Below, piece after piece: positions 1 through 8,123 of a DNA stretch of 64,000 bases. The position numbers and the translations under genes were made by a program. This stretch comes from Rugosimonospora africana (GTDB lineage: Bacteria; Actinomycetota; Actinomycetes; Mycobacteriales; Micromonosporaceae): contig NZ_BONZ01000027.1 of NCBI RefSeq assembly GCF_016862975.1, positions 186,001 to 250,000 on the forward strand, in the 5' to 3' direction. Within the stretch, counting starts at the first letter, position 1, and each line of letters opens with the position of its first letter. The notes beneath the pieces were generated by a model. It made no database searches and was not told the DNA's origin. It saw only the letters and a list, made by a program, of their open reading frames with translations.

Positions 1-353
1 TCCTCGACAGTGGCTCGGTCCTCCCACCAGTGCTCCGGCGGGCCGAACACGTGCAGTTCGAGGTGGTCTCGAAGGACTTCAGAGGTGTAGCGGAACACGT
101 CCGCGTCGATGTGGCCGGGGTTGAACGGGTAATCGACGGGCCGGCCGTAGGTGGCCATGGCGATAGCGCCGAGGGCGCAGACCGATGGGGTGGGGTTCGG
201 AGAGGCTTCTCCGGTCACCTCATTGACGTTGCGTCGGGCGTAGTAGACGCCCTGGGTCCAGCCGTGCCGCCGCAGATAGAGGGCGGCGTGCCGGAGGGTG
301 TCAGCCGGGGTCGGCTGGATGGGTTCGACTGGGGTTGCAAGGGTGTCCGTCAT
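1..353 (-). CDS. DUF6197-like protein, C-terminus off window
   Basis: The 117 visible residues begin with ATG at 353 (MTDTLATPVEPIQPTPADTL) and run off the left edge. The pattern of an N-terminal LRHAALYLRRHGW helix, a Cys in a CALGAI motif and a C-terminal LHVFGPP...WW segment matches the actinobacterial DUF6197 family as I recall it. That family is common in AICE-type integrative elements and has no known function. Its ATG overlaps the TGA of the upstream gene by four bases, so the two are translationally coupled. The family assignment is by recall; the coding call is secure. Confidence 0.75.
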   Translation of the reverse strand, partial: MTDTLATPVEPIQPTPADTLRHAALYLRRHGWTQGVYYARRNVNEVTGEASPNPTPSVCALGAIAMATYGRPVDYPFNPGHIDADVFRYTSEVLRDHLELHVFGPPEHWWEDRATVE

Positions 354-769
354 CGGACACCGCCAGCGTTGTCGGCCTCAGCAGCGGCAGCGGTGAACAG
401 GTCGACGACCTGGTCCACGCTGTGGATGGAGCGGGTGAGCCAGTTGATGAGGATTTGGTTGCTGGTCAGGCACCAGCTTCCGTAGTAGTCGCACTCGGCG
501 ATCAGGCCCGACCGCCACATCGTGTTCGCGAGCTGGCGGACCACCCGGTCGTAGGCGACAGCGACGGTGGAGTGCGGTTCGGTCAGTGCGACGGTCGCAG
601 CTCGGAGGCCGTCAACAACGGCGGCCGCCGGGATAGATCCATCCTGCTGCGCGGTCTCACGGCCCCAGGTCCGGCCATACAGGCCAAGGAGACGGGCTGC
701 GCGGCGCAGGATGTCAGCGGGTGTCGGCTCGGCAATAGCCAGGCCAACCGGTTTTTGGGTACGGTGCAC
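350..769 (-). CDS. Hypothetical protein of the integrative element
   Basis: This 139-residue soluble protein has no signal or membrane segment. I chose the GTG at 769 because an AAAGGA ribosome site lies nine bases upstream. The N-terminal part (PTPADILRRAARLLGLYGRTWG) resembles the start of the downstream DUF6197 protein (PTPADTLRHAALYLRRHGWTQG), so the two may be distant paralogues. The rest does not match any family I recognise. It sits between the FtsK-like translocase gene and the DUF6197 gene in a minus-strand operon and ends in an ATGA overlap with the latter. Function unknown. Confidence 0.7.
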   Translation of the reverse strand: MHRTQKPVGLAIAEPTPADILRRAARLLGLYGRTWGRETAQQDGSIPAAAVVDGLRAATVALTEPHSTVAVAYDRVVRQLANTMWRSGLIAECDYYGSWCLTSNQILINWLTRSIHSVDQVVDLFTAAAAEADNAGGVR

Positions 770-867
770 TTGTCCACGTCCTTTCGTGGGTGGTGGATGG
801 GTTCGGGGTCGGCTGTTAGCTGCCAGGCCATGGGCCGGCCCCGGGTTCTTGCCGTGGTGAGGTGTGG

Positions 868-1758
868 TTAGGCCGCTGTGCCGCTCAGAGCGGTGGTGTT
901 GGTGCGGCGGATCCAGGCCATGTAGTCCGCGATCTGGTAGATCTCCGCGTCGTTGAGGTACGCGGCTTTGATCCGTCGCGGGACACCGGTCTCGGCCAAC
1001 AGGTACGCCATGCCCCGGTTTTCTGGGTCGATGTCGCTGGCCGAGTAGCCCTGGGATGCCCAGTCGCGGCCGAGCACGATGTCAGATGAGTTGATCGTGG
1101 TGCAGCGAAACGCCGCCCGGTAGCCGAACAGATCCCGCAGGCTGGTCGGGATGATGTCGACCGACGGCCGCTGAGTCGCGGCAACGACCGGAACGCCGCA
1201 AGCGCGGCCACGGGCTACCACATCACGTAGCAGCCGGTCGAACTCCTCGCGCTGGTCCTTGGTGCCGTAGGTGGCGGAGTACAGCGCCAGCTCGTCGAGG
1301 ACGACGAGGATGACCGACATGCGGTCCTGGCGGTCCAGCTTGCGCCGGCGTTGGGCGCGTAGCCAGGCGTACCGGTTGTTGATGACGACCTGGAGCCGGC
1401 GCAGTACCGACAGGGCGTGTTCCAGGTCGGGGCCGACGAACTCGTCAGCGATGTCCATCCACGGCCCCAGCTCGACGAGCTTGCCGTCAAAGAGGACGAG
1501 GCGGGTGTTGTCCGCCATGGCCGCGTAGGCGGTGATGGTGTTGAGCAGCCCCGACTTTCCGCCGCCGGGTTCGCCGCCCACGAGGATGTTGTGGAAGACC
1601 AGGTCGAGGGTGACGGCCTGGCCGAACTCGTCGATCCCGATGAACATCGGGTCGAACATGGACAGCATCGGCGCGACCGGAACCCCGTCCGGGGCGGTCG
1701 AGATGCCGAATGCGGTAGGCACCTCCCCCACGGGTGGTGCCGTGGTGGTGCGCTTCAC
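868..1758 (-). CDS. FtsK/TraB-type DNA translocase (AICE transfer protein)
   Basis: This 296-residue P-loop ATPase is of the FtsK/SpoIIIE type. Walker A (GGEPGGGKSG) lies near residues 61-70 and Walker B (ILVVLDEL) near 150-157, followed by the RGRACGVPVVAATQRP sensor segment typical of FtsK motors. AICEs transfer double-stranded DNA between mycelia with one such translocase (TraB/TraSA). It lacks the N-terminal membrane segments of one-piece TraB proteins, and the next upstream gene encodes a multi-pass membrane protein, so the machine may be split in two. The GTG at 1758 has an AAGGAG site nine bases upstream; a longer start at 1821 is possible but has no comparable site. Confidence 0.85.
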   Translation of the reverse strand: MKRTTTAPPVGEVPTAFGISTAPDGVPVAPMLSMFDPMFIGIDEFGQAVTLDLVFHNILVGGEPGGGKSGLLNTITAYAAMADNTRLVLFDGKLVELGPWMDIADEFVGPDLEHALSVLRRLQVVINNRYAWLRAQRRRKLDRQDRMSVILVVLDELALYSATYGTKDQREEFDRLLRDVVARGRACGVPVVAATQRPSVDIIPTSLRDLFGYRAAFRCTTINSSDIVLGRDWASQGYSASDIDPENRGMAYLLAETGVPRRIKAAYLNDAEIYQIADYMAWIRRTNTTALSGTAA

Positions 1759-1831
1759 GGTGTGCGCCTCCTTGAAGGGGGCGTGAACGGTGCGGAACCC
1801 CGGAAAGGGCGGGTGCCGCACCGGCCACGGG

Positions 1832-2788
1832 TTAGAAGTCGATCAGGTCGGAGACGTCTTCGCCGTCTGCCGAGGTGACCGAGGTGGGTTGGAAGACCGG
1901 GCCGGGTGCCGGGCGTGCCGGCGGAACGGTCCGGGTGGTGGCCGGCTTGGCCGCCTTGACGGCCGGGTCTGCCACGTCGGGCAGGTCCAGCGCGCTGGGC
2001 GCGATGACAGCCGTGGTGTCGTCGATCGGGGTACCGTCGGCGCCCACCAGGTCAGTCAGGCCGGGCTTGACGGTGGCGGTCAGCACCTCACGGCGCTTGA
2101 TGTCCACCCGCAGGAACGCGGCATTGCTCGGGTTAACGCGTTCGATGACGGTCTGCGCGGCGCTGCACGCGACCGCGATCTTCTCGGCGCTGGCCTGGAG
2201 GTAGGTCAGGTCCAGGCCGGGCCGAAGGTAGATCCAGACCCGCTCACCCACCGGGGTGGGACGGGCCATCAGGATGAACGGCAGAGTGCCGGACTGGTTG
2301 GCGATGATGAACTGGGCGAAGCACACCCGCAGCCGATGCCTGACGAACAGGCACAGCACCACAGCCCACACGCGGCGGCGTACCGGTGGGATCGCGAACG
2401 ACCCACCCAGAGCCGCTACCACGATCAGCCGTACGACCAAGTCTGTCGCGTCAGCGAACCACAACCAGCCGTAGACCAGGGCCAGGGCAGAGGTGATTTC
2501 CGGTGTCCACCACCACAGGACCCGCAGCACGGGCCAGATCCGAACGACGACCCAGACCAGGGCGCCCACGATCGGGCCGAGCCCGGCGGCCAGCAGCAGG
2601 GCCAGGACCGGGTTCATGTAGTCCGACGCGATCGTCATCGTCAACAGGGCGATCACGATCGTGGTGAGGATGAACGCGACCCGCGCGTTGCGGGCCGAGG
2701 AGCGGTGTACGCGGGTTTCCAGCACGGTGACCGTGCCGCCCGAACGGCTGAAGCCGCGTCGGTTGCCGCGTCCGCTAAACTTGGGCAT
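1832..2788 (-). CDS. Membrane protein, likely partner of the FtsK/TraB translocase
   Basis: This 318-residue protein has a basic N-terminus, two pairs of hydrophobic segments (about residues 35-80 and 100-145), a cytoplasmic domain of about 110 residues and a Pro/Ala-rich tail ending in DVSDLIDF. I chose the ATG at 2788 because GGAGGA lies seven bases upstream; a longer frame to 3016 has no good ribosome site. It lies 73 bp upstream of the translocase gene on the same strand. The layout suggests it anchors the motor at the membrane or forms the transfer pore, as Spd/TraA proteins do in other actinomycete elements. That role is inferred from position. Confidence 0.75.
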   Translation of the reverse strand: MPKFSGRGNRRGFSRSGGTVTVLETRVHRSSARNARVAFILTTIVIALLTMTIASDYMNPVLALLLAAGLGPIVGALVWVVVRIWPVLRVLWWWTPEITSALALVYGWLWFADATDLVVRLIVVAALGGSFAIPPVRRRVWAVVLCLFVRHRLRVCFAQFIIANQSGTLPFILMARPTPVGERVWIYLRPGLDLTYLQASAEKIAVACSAAQTVIERVNPSNAAFLRVDIKRREVLTATVKPGLTDLVGADGTPIDDTTAVIAPSALDLPDVADPAVKAAKPATTRTVPPARPAPGPVFQPTSVTSADGEDVSDLIDF

Positions 2789-3039
2789 GACTCGTCCTCC
2801 CGGCAAGGGGATTGATGGGATGGGTCCAGGTAGGGCGGCGAGGTCGGCAGATTTCGCAGATCGGTACCGACCCCGCGCCATACCCTGGAGGTTCGACCAC
2901 CCGTCTCGGTGGTCAACAACGGTCAGGACCGCATGCGCGCAGCCGAACATTGACCGGTAGCGGAACAGGTTGCCCGCTAAGGAGATGAAGCCACGGACAC
3001 GGTGGCTAGGTGACACAACCCGATGACGCCGGGGTGGGA

Positions 3040-3369
3040 CTACTTAGCCGTACGAACCTCAACCGCTTTGATCTCCGCAGCGCGGAACGAGACGCCGCTA
3101 CGCGCCTTGCCGTTCTGCTCCATCGACCACGGCACGGCCTCCAACTGAACGGGCTGCACGAGCTGACCCTGGCGAACGGACGGCTTCTCTCCCGCCGTCG
3201 TCACCGCGATCACCTCGCCGCCGGTCTCGTCCATCACGAAGACCTGGGTCGACCACAGAGGACGCCCGGTGTCCTTCTCGTTGCGCTGCTTTCCATGCTG
3301 GTCGTTCTTCGGCTCCGGGTCCTTCGACGCCGTGAGCTGCTTACCTGCGGTGTCCACGTAGATCTTCAC
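3040..3369 (-). CDS. SCO3933-family regulatory protein
   Basis: This 109-residue soluble protein starts MKIYVDTAGKQLTASKDPEPK and contains WSTQVFVMDETGGEVIAVTTAGEKP. It matches, from memory, the small SCO3933-like regulatory proteins encoded next to the transfer genes of pSAM2-like elements. The start is a GTG at 3369 preceded by AGGAGG with six bases of spacing, the strongest ribosome site in the element. It is the first gene of the minus-strand transfer operon and is divergent from the XRE regulator, so it probably helps control transfer. DNA binding is not evident from its sequence. Confidence 0.75.
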   Translation of the reverse strand: MKIYVDTAGKQLTASKDPEPKNDQHGKQRNEKDTGRPLWSTQVFVMDETGGEVIAVTTAGEKPSVRQGQLVQPVQLEAVPWSMEQNGKARSGVSFRAAEIKAVEVRTAK

Positions 3370-3483
3370 TACGTTCCTCCTGTTGATGAGCGCATCCCTT
3401 GTGGACGCTGGCTCGGTGTCGCGAGCTGTTTGACTCGCATATCCATGACACCTCGCCAGAGGTAGAAGGCGTCAGACGACGTC

Positions 3484-3556
3484 GGTTAACTCAAGGCAAC
3501 TCGATGCTGTTAACCGGTGACAACCGCATTCGTGTGCGTCACACTGGCAATGCGGT
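3484..3556. promoter_or_regulatory. Divergent control region with two inverted repeats
   Basis: The 214 bp between the SCO3933-like gene and the XRE gene hold two nested-type inverted repeats: GGTTAAC at 3484-3490 paired with GTTAACC at 3509-3515, and ACCGCATT at 3523-3530 paired with AATGCGGT at 3549-3556. An extended -10-like TGGTATAG follows before the XRE GTG. Their position between divergent regulators makes them candidate operators for the XRE protein. No binding evidence is available. Confidence 0.45.
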
Positions 3557-3583
3557 TCCTGCATTGGTATAGGGAGTCAGCAC

Positions 3584-4774
3584 GTGAGCTTCGGAAGTTC
3601 TGAGATTACGCCGACAACTCCGCTCCAGGCGGCGCGCATTGACCGAGGGTGGAAGCAGGCGCAGGTGATTCGAGCGGTTCAGCAGCAGGCGGCACGAGAC
3701 GGTACACCGATCGCGAGTGCAGCCAGCTTGAAGACGATGCTGTCTCGTTGGGAGAACGGCCAACCTGCCGAAGCGATGTACCAGCGTCTTCTGTGCAAGG
3801 TCTACGGCCTGAGTCCGGACGAGCTTGGTTTCATCAGCCGACAGGATGCCCAACGCACCGGCACGCGCCGAGTCGTCCCCGCCATCAGTACCGACACCGT
3901 CAACTACTTCCGCAACGTGTTCGCCGAACATATCCGCGCAGACAACCTGCTTGGTCCGCATCATCTCGTAGAGGTCGTGAAGGCGCAGGCGACACTTCTC
4001 GACCACCTATTGCCTTCGGCGCGAAACACTGTCAAAGCAGAGTTGACACATCTTGCCTGTCAGTATAACGAGTTCACTGGGTGGCTCTATCAAGACTCGG
4101 GCGACTCTGACAAAGCGATGTCGTTTTCGGATCGTGCAATGGATTTCGCCCTCGAAGCGGACGACGCCTACAAGGCAGCTTACGTCTTGATGCGAAAGGC
4201 CAATATCGCCATCGACCAAGGGCGGCCCGAGCGGGCCATCGGCCTGACGGAGGCGGCGTTGCGCCACGGGGAGAAGCTGCCGGCGCGCATCCGTGCTCTG
4301 ATTCTCAGTCAACGAGCACGTGCGCATGCCACGCTGCGTCAGTCGTCAGACTGCATGCGCAGCATCGAGGCATCTGACCGGGAGATTCACCGTGCGCGCA
4401 TCGATGATGACGACCTGGCGTCTTACTGCAACCCCTCCTACATCGAGATGGAAGCAGCGACCTGCTGGAACCTTATGGACATGTACGATGCCGCGATCCC
4501 GGTCTACGAGCGGAGCCTGGCTGGTTGGCCGAGTGATGGGCTTCGGCGTGATCAAGGACTGTGTCTTGCGCGGCTGACTACGGCCTACGTCGGTCGCGGC
4601 GACATCGAACGAGCGTGTGCGACCGGTCGCCGCGCAGTGTCCGTAGTCAAGATCGCGATGTCTAGTCGGTCAGTGGATGAACTTCTTCGGCTACGAACCC
4701 GACTGACGCCGTGGCGCCGTGATGAGGGAGTATCGGATCTGAACGGTCAGATCCGGGAGCTCATCGCAGGGTGA
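3584..4774 (+). CDS. XRE-family regulator with TPR-like C-terminal domain
   Basis: This protein has 396 residues. Residues about 14-75 form a helix-turn-helix (QAARIDRGWKQAQVI...SLKTMLSRWENGQ) of the XRE type. The remaining 300 residues are alpha-helical with TPR-like pairs (AMDFALEADDAYKAAYVLMRKANIAIDQGR and similar), a layout common in streptomycete regulators of integrative elements. The GTG at 3584 follows an AGGGAG site by seven bases. It is divergent from the transfer operon and overlaps the creatininase-like gene by four bases, so it probably controls both element transfer and that gene. Which signal the TPR part senses is unknown. Confidence 0.85.
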   Translation: MSFGSSEITPTTPLQAARIDRGWKQAQVIRAVQQQAARDGTPIASAASLKTMLSRWENGQPAEAMYQRLLCKVYGLSPDELGFISRQDAQRTGTRRVVPAISTDTVNYFRNVFAEHIRADNLLGPHHLVEVVKAQATLLDHLLPSARNTVKAELTHLACQYNEFTGWLYQDSGDSDKAMSFSDRAMDFALEADDAYKAAYVLMRKANIAIDQGRPERAIGLTEAALRHGEKLPARIRALILSQRARAHATLRQSSDCMRSIEASDREIHRARIDDDDLASYCNPSYIEMEAATCWNLMDMYDAAIPVYERSLAGWPSDGLRRDQGLCLARLTTAYVGRGDIERACATGRRAVSVVKIAMSSRSVDELLRLRTRLTPWRRDEGVSDLNGQIRELIAG

Positions 4775-5505
4775 GGAGAGACACGTTGGACCACCTGATC
4801 TCGGTGGCGACGTCAGCCGAAGTCGCCTCGCTGGATACCCGTGTGGCCCTGCTGCCGGTAGGCAGCTACGAGCAGCACGGCGAGTACTTGCCGTTGTCGA
4901 CCGACACTCTCGTCGCGAGCGCAATCGCTCGGGAGATCGCGAAGTCGTATCCGGTAGCGCTGCTACCACCGATCACGATTGCATGCTCGCACGAACACGC
5001 AGGATGGCCAGGCACGGTAAGCATCAGCGCCCGGACGCTGCACCTCGTGATCAACGATATTGCAGCGTCACTGTCGCACAGCGACGTTGACCGCCTGGTC
5101 GTCATCAACGGGCACGGCGGTAACTATGTTCTGTCCAATGTGGTCCAGGAAGCCTCCGTGGGCGGCCCACGGATGGCACTGTTTCCACAGACAGCCGACT
5201 GGATCAAGGCCAGGACAGACGCGGGCATGGAAACGACCGTTCACGAGGACATGCACGCAGGAGAAGCGGAGACGTCGATCTTGCTGCATGTATGCCCAGA
5301 TGTCGTGCGGCCGGGTAATGAGACGGCCGATTGGCTCGCCGACGACCGTCCGCACCTGCTCAGCCTCGGAATGAGTGCCTACACCACGTCAGGTGTCATC
5401 GGACGGCCCTCACTCGGCTCGGCAGCCAAGGGGGCGGCGGCGTTGGCAAGCTTCGCAGCCTCGTTCAAGGACACTCTCGATGTCTTACTTCAGGACGCCG
5501 GCTGA
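4771..5505 (+). CDS. Creatininase-family amidohydrolase
   Basis: This 244-residue protein shows the metal-ligand pattern of the creatininase/MftE fold: GSYEQHG (about residues 31-37), an Asp in PLSTDT (45), NGHGGN, and HAGEAETS. Members are Zn/Mn amidohydrolases that open cyclic amides or cleave peptide ends; the substrate here cannot be told. The GTG overlaps the TGA of the XRE gene (GTGA), giving coupling. A TTG at 4786 has a better ribosome site (GAGGAG, six bases) and may be the true start. XRE-creatininase pairs recur beside actinomycete elements in my memory, but their joint role is unclear. Confidence 0.8.
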   Translation: MRRDTLDHLISVATSAEVASLDTRVALLPVGSYEQHGEYLPLSTDTLVASAIAREIAKSYPVALLPPITIACSHEHAGWPGTVSISARTLHLVINDIAASLSHSDVDRLVVINGHGGNYVLSNVVQEASVGGPRMALFPQTADWIKARTDAGMETTVHEDMHAGEAETSILLHVCPDVVRPGNETADWLADDRPHLLSLGMSAYTTSGVIGRPSLGSAAKGAAALASFAASFKDTLDVLLQDAG

Positions 5506-5512
5506 GCCGACC

Positions 5513-5746
5513 TCACAGAGGGGTGAGGCACGTCGGCAGGAGCTGTGTGTCGCCGCACGTCATGCAGATCACGAGCGTGTGGCCACCAACCCCAGCCGGC
5601 CGGCACATGCAACCCCGCCAGCTCAGGTGGATCACGTCACGCACCAAGGCGTGCCCGCTGCGACACTGCTCGGGCATCAAGTTCTTCCACTCCTGTCGAC
5701 CAGTCTTCGGGTTGTGCCAGAGGACCAGGCCGCCCGGTTCGACCAT
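5513..5746 (-). CDS. Small Cys-rich, probable zinc-binding protein
   Basis: This 77-residue protein contains QCRSGH, WRGCMCRP, GGH and CMTCGDTQ. These match the C..GH...C.C...GH...C..C layout of small actinobacterial zinc-binding proteins of unknown function. It is convergent with the creatininase-like gene, with only a seven-base gap between their stop codons. No Shine-Dalgarno sequence precedes the ATG, and a TAATCT-like hexamer just upstream allows a leaderless transcript. The pattern of conserved Cys and His residues is the main reason for calling it real. Confidence 0.6.
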   Translation of the reverse strand: MVEPGGLVLWHNPKTGRQEWKNLMPEQCRSGHALVRDVIHLSWRGCMCRPAGVGGHTLVICMTCGDTQLLPTCLTPL

Positions 5747-5769
5747 GGCCTGAGATTAGCACGCATGTT

Positions 5770-6159
5770 CTATCGGGCCACCTGAAGAAGCGCTAACACC
5801 GCCGCCGTTAGCGCGGCGTAGGGCACCACCACGAGGCCGACTCCAGCCCACGCGCCCAGTTGCGCAACCAGTTGCGCGCGGTCGAAATCTGACAACTGTG
5901 GTCGAATCCTCGAAACCCATTTGTCCAAGCGCCGGTCCGCAGCGCGGGTGACGTTCGAGATCAGCAGGCTGAGAGGTATGACCCCCGCGACAAAGAGGAC
6001 CCCGACAGCCGCGAACTCCGTTCTTGGGTTCCTGGAGAGGTAACCGCCGGCCACTGCGGCAAGATAGATGACTGCCGCCGCGCAGAGGTTGGCCAGGACG
6101 TTCACGCCGACGTCGCGGGCGAACTTCCGCAAGCCGCTCGGGCCTTTCAATTCCGCCAC
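5770..6159 (-). CDS. Hypothetical membrane protein
   Basis: This protein has about 129 residues and three to four hydrophobic segments: VNVLANLCAAAVIYLAAVAGGYL, FAAVGVLFVAGVIPLSLLI and a C-terminal VGLVVVPYAALTAAVLALL. A basic stretch (ADRRLDKWVSRIRP) lies between the second and third. The start is uncertain: GTG at 6159 begins at the point where the sequence becomes protein-like, while GTG at 6216 adds 19 low-complexity residues, and neither has a clear ribosome site. It is not recognised as a family. It lies just left of a large structured non-coding region. Confidence 0.55.
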   Translation of the reverse strand: MAELKGPSGLRKFARDVGVNVLANLCAAAVIYLAAVAGGYLSRNPRTEFAAVGVLFVAGVIPLSLLISNVTRAADRRLDKWVSRIRPQLSDFDRAQLVAQLGAWAGVGLVVVPYAALTAAVLALLQVAR

Positions 6160-6216
6160 GTCGACAGCGTGGCAACCCGGTGCAACGCCAGCCCCAGGGA
6201 GGCGCCCGGCCGGCAC

Positions 6217-6776
6217 ACCGGCGTGATCGTGCGCAAAGTTTCTGTACGACTTTAAAGCGGCCCGATACGGGCCGCTCGCGCCAGCCTCCAGCGGGGGCGA
6301 GCCGCGGCCGCTCCGCTGTCGCTGCGACGGCCGACGGCTCGCGGGCGTCCCCGCCGGCTGGCGCGTTATGCAGAAAGCCCCGGGCCGCCAGTCGACAGCA
6401 CGGAGCTTTGATGATGTGGGGCGCCGGCAGCCGGCCGGGCGGGGTCTGGGCGCGCGGCGTGGCAGCCACGCCGCGCCGCCGGGCGGGTTGCGGTTCGCGG
6501 GTCAAGGGCGGTGCCTCCGGCGGGGGCGCTCGGGCACCGGGGCCGGAAACCCCGTACGCGCGTCGCGGTCCGTGAGTGGTTGCGCAGCTCGCCCCGCCCA
6601 CCGTCGACCCGGGCGAGCCGAGCAGGCCGAACCCGGGGCCGCCAGCGTGGCACGACCGGTTACGGTGCGCGGGTAGTGGCGGCCCCAGAACCGGCCCGCT
6701 CCACAGGGTGCGGGTCGACGGCGTACGGGGCGGCGATAGACGTTTGATTGTCAATGATCGATTGACAGCGGCATGT
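6217..6776. other. Structured GC-rich non-coding region with three hairpins
   Basis: About 560 bp lack a credible gene. Three strong secondary structures occupy it: GCGGCCCG/CGGGCCGC arms at 6257-6264 and 6268-6275 (followed on the minus strand by CTTTAAAG), a long imperfect hairpin at 6277-6365 with CGCGCCAGC/GCTGGCGCG outer arms and GCGAGCCG/CGGCTCGC inner arms, and a 25-bp near-perfect palindrome at 6452-6476. Overlapping open frames on both strands are low-complexity Arg/Pro/Gly/Ala and are shadows. It could be a transfer or replication origin of the element, or a structured RNA; nothing in it decides between these. Confidence 0.55.
6452..6476. repeat. 25-bp palindrome with 12-bp perfect arms
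   Basis: The left arm GCGCGGCGTGGC (6452-6463) and its exact reverse complement (6465-6476) are separated by a single A. Such a tight perfect palindrome would cruciform or bind a dimeric protein, and it is unlikely as a terminator because no T-run follows on either strand. Confidence 0.7.
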
Positions 6777-6803
6777 TTGACAGTGGCGGCGGGGCCATAC
6801 CCT
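6777..6803 (+). promoter_or_regulatory. Promoter of the 6810 gene, leaderless
   Basis: A consensus -35 TTGACA (6777-6782) and a -10 TACCCT (6798-6803) are 15 bases apart. The -10 ends six bases before the GTG at 6810, the spacing typical of leaderless actinomycete transcripts. The spacer is two bases shorter than the 17 bp optimum. Confidence 0.5.
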
Positions 6804-6809
6804 ACCCTC

Positions 6810-7208
6810 GTGACCCCTGACGCTGCCGCGACTGTTGCGCAAGTCGATGCCACCCTGCTGGTCGCTCTCGTCGTTGAAGCTAAGTTGCTGCCCCGCCAAA
6901 GCGATGAAACACGCAGCGCGAATGACCATTCTCTAAGCATGCAGCTTGGACTCATTGGCGCATTCGCAAGCCTGGGCGTAACGCTCATGAGTGTGGTATA
7001 TGGTAGATCTCTTGACCACACGGCAACCTGGGTCGCAGATACTGGGACCATGATAGGGGTTGTTCCTCTACTTATTCCGGCCGTAGAGAAGATTCGCGTT
7101 CGCGGGGCAATCAACAATTTCTTTCTGCTTGCCATCCTACTTGTGCTCGCTATCTGGTTCTTTGTGTTCACCATTCGTTTTGCACCCGGTGGCCTGTTTC
7201 CCTGGTGA
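6810..7208 (+). CDS. Small hypothetical membrane protein
   Basis: This 132-residue protein has three predicted membrane helices (SMQLGLIGAFASLGVTLMSVVYG, TGTMIGVVPLLIPAV and NNFFLLAILLVLAIWFFVFTI) and a soluble N-terminus. The frame is open further upstream, but codons there are Arg/Pro/Gly shadow-like. The GTG at 6810 is supported by a leaderless-type -10 six bases before it. The gene is clearly lower in GC and richer in T than chromosomal genes further right, which suggests recent transfer. It opens a group of four unknown membrane proteins and matches no family I know. Confidence 0.65.
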   Translation: MTPDAAATVAQVDATLLVALVVEAKLLPRQSDETRSANDHSLSMQLGLIGAFASLGVTLMSVVYGRSLDHTATWVADTGTMIGVVPLLIPAVEKIRVRGAINNFFLLAILLVLAIWFFVFTIRFAPGGLFPW

Positions 7209-7366
7209 AGGGCGCCTCTTGGAGACGTTTTGGAGACGATCTTGCCTTGCAACCGAAGGGCGGCCATTTCGGACCAACGACCACCCTCGTGATAACCAGC
7301 GCGGATGACAAAGAGGCAGGTGCCGAGAATGGCTCGACCTAACTGACTAAGAAGTCCCACGACCAA

Positions 7367-8062
7367 TCACCATGTTCCTGTTTGCAAATCCCTTCGTGCC
7401 GCTACACGAAATGCCTCTACCGCCTGCATATAGTCAGCGATTGGAGCGCTTCCCATAGTTGACCGTAATTTGTCGGCCGCTGCTACTACCTCAGGAGACG
7501 AGTACAAGGCGATCACATTATTCGCACGATCGAGTTCAGCGAACAGCGGCGCTGCACTGAGCCATTGAGACCAAATTTCATCCAGACCATCGCCGACTTC
7601 GTCGCTTAAGGTGGCGAGTTCCGACCGACCATCGTTCAATGCAGCGTTGGTCTCGTCAAGGACCTGCCACGCAGCCGCATCAACCGTAATGGAAGCCTCA
7701 TCCGGCAAATGGCCCAACTGGTCTCGCAGTTTATCGGTCTGAATTGCTATGTCTTCATTTATGCGCTCAAGAGCGGCGATATTTGTCTCCATAATAGCTA
7801 GACGCCGGTTTTCGACAGCAAGCAGCTCGGTCTGCCTTGCATTTATTTCATTTGTCCGGCGCAAGATGGGCGCCACTATATTCCGAATCTCAGACACAAG
7901 TACCGGGTAGCGCACGTAAACATCTTTTTTGTCTTCGTAGAACCGCAGCGCACGGTCATATCGCCGTTGTCGGTCACTGCTTCGCGTCTGCACCCAAGAC
8001 GTGATCAACACCCCCGATAGCGTTCCCGCTACAGGTATTGTGATCTCCCACCAACGCGTCAC
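7367..8062 (-). CDS. Membrane-anchored coiled-coil protein of unknown function
   Basis: This 231-residue protein has one N-terminal membrane helix (about residues 4-24, ITIPVAGTLSGVLITSWVQ), a basic stop-transfer stretch, and then a long charged helical region (about 65-140: NEINARQTELLAVENRRLAIMETNIAALERINEDIAIQTDKL) likely to form a coiled coil. The GTG at 8062 has GGAG five bases upstream, and the longer frame has no such site. It lies 61 bp downstream of another membrane protein gene on the same strand, so they are probably co-transcribed. The anchor-plus-coiled-coil plan is shared by many unclassified actinobacterial proteins. Its AT-richer codons suggest that it is element cargo. Confidence 0.7.
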   Translation of the reverse strand: MTRWWEITIPVAGTLSGVLITSWVQTRSSDRQRRYDRALRFYEDKKDVYVRYPVLVSEIRNIVAPILRRTNEINARQTELLAVENRRLAIMETNIAALERINEDIAIQTDKLRDQLGHLPDEASITVDAAAWQVLDETNAALNDGRSELATLSDEVGDGLDEIWSQWLSAAPLFAELDRANNVIALYSSPEVVAAADKLRSTMGSAPIADYMQAVEAFRVAARRDLQTGTW

Positions 8063-8123
8063 GGAGTCTCCAGGGGAAGTGTTGAGGCGATGCGGGACCA
8101 ACGACGAGCGCGTGACACGGCGG

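Noticed and set aside
5756-7366. Open frame of 536 codons on the minus strand
   Set aside because: It crosses the structured non-coding region and lies antisense to a membrane protein gene. Its content is low-complexity Arg/Pro/Gly without a ribosome site.
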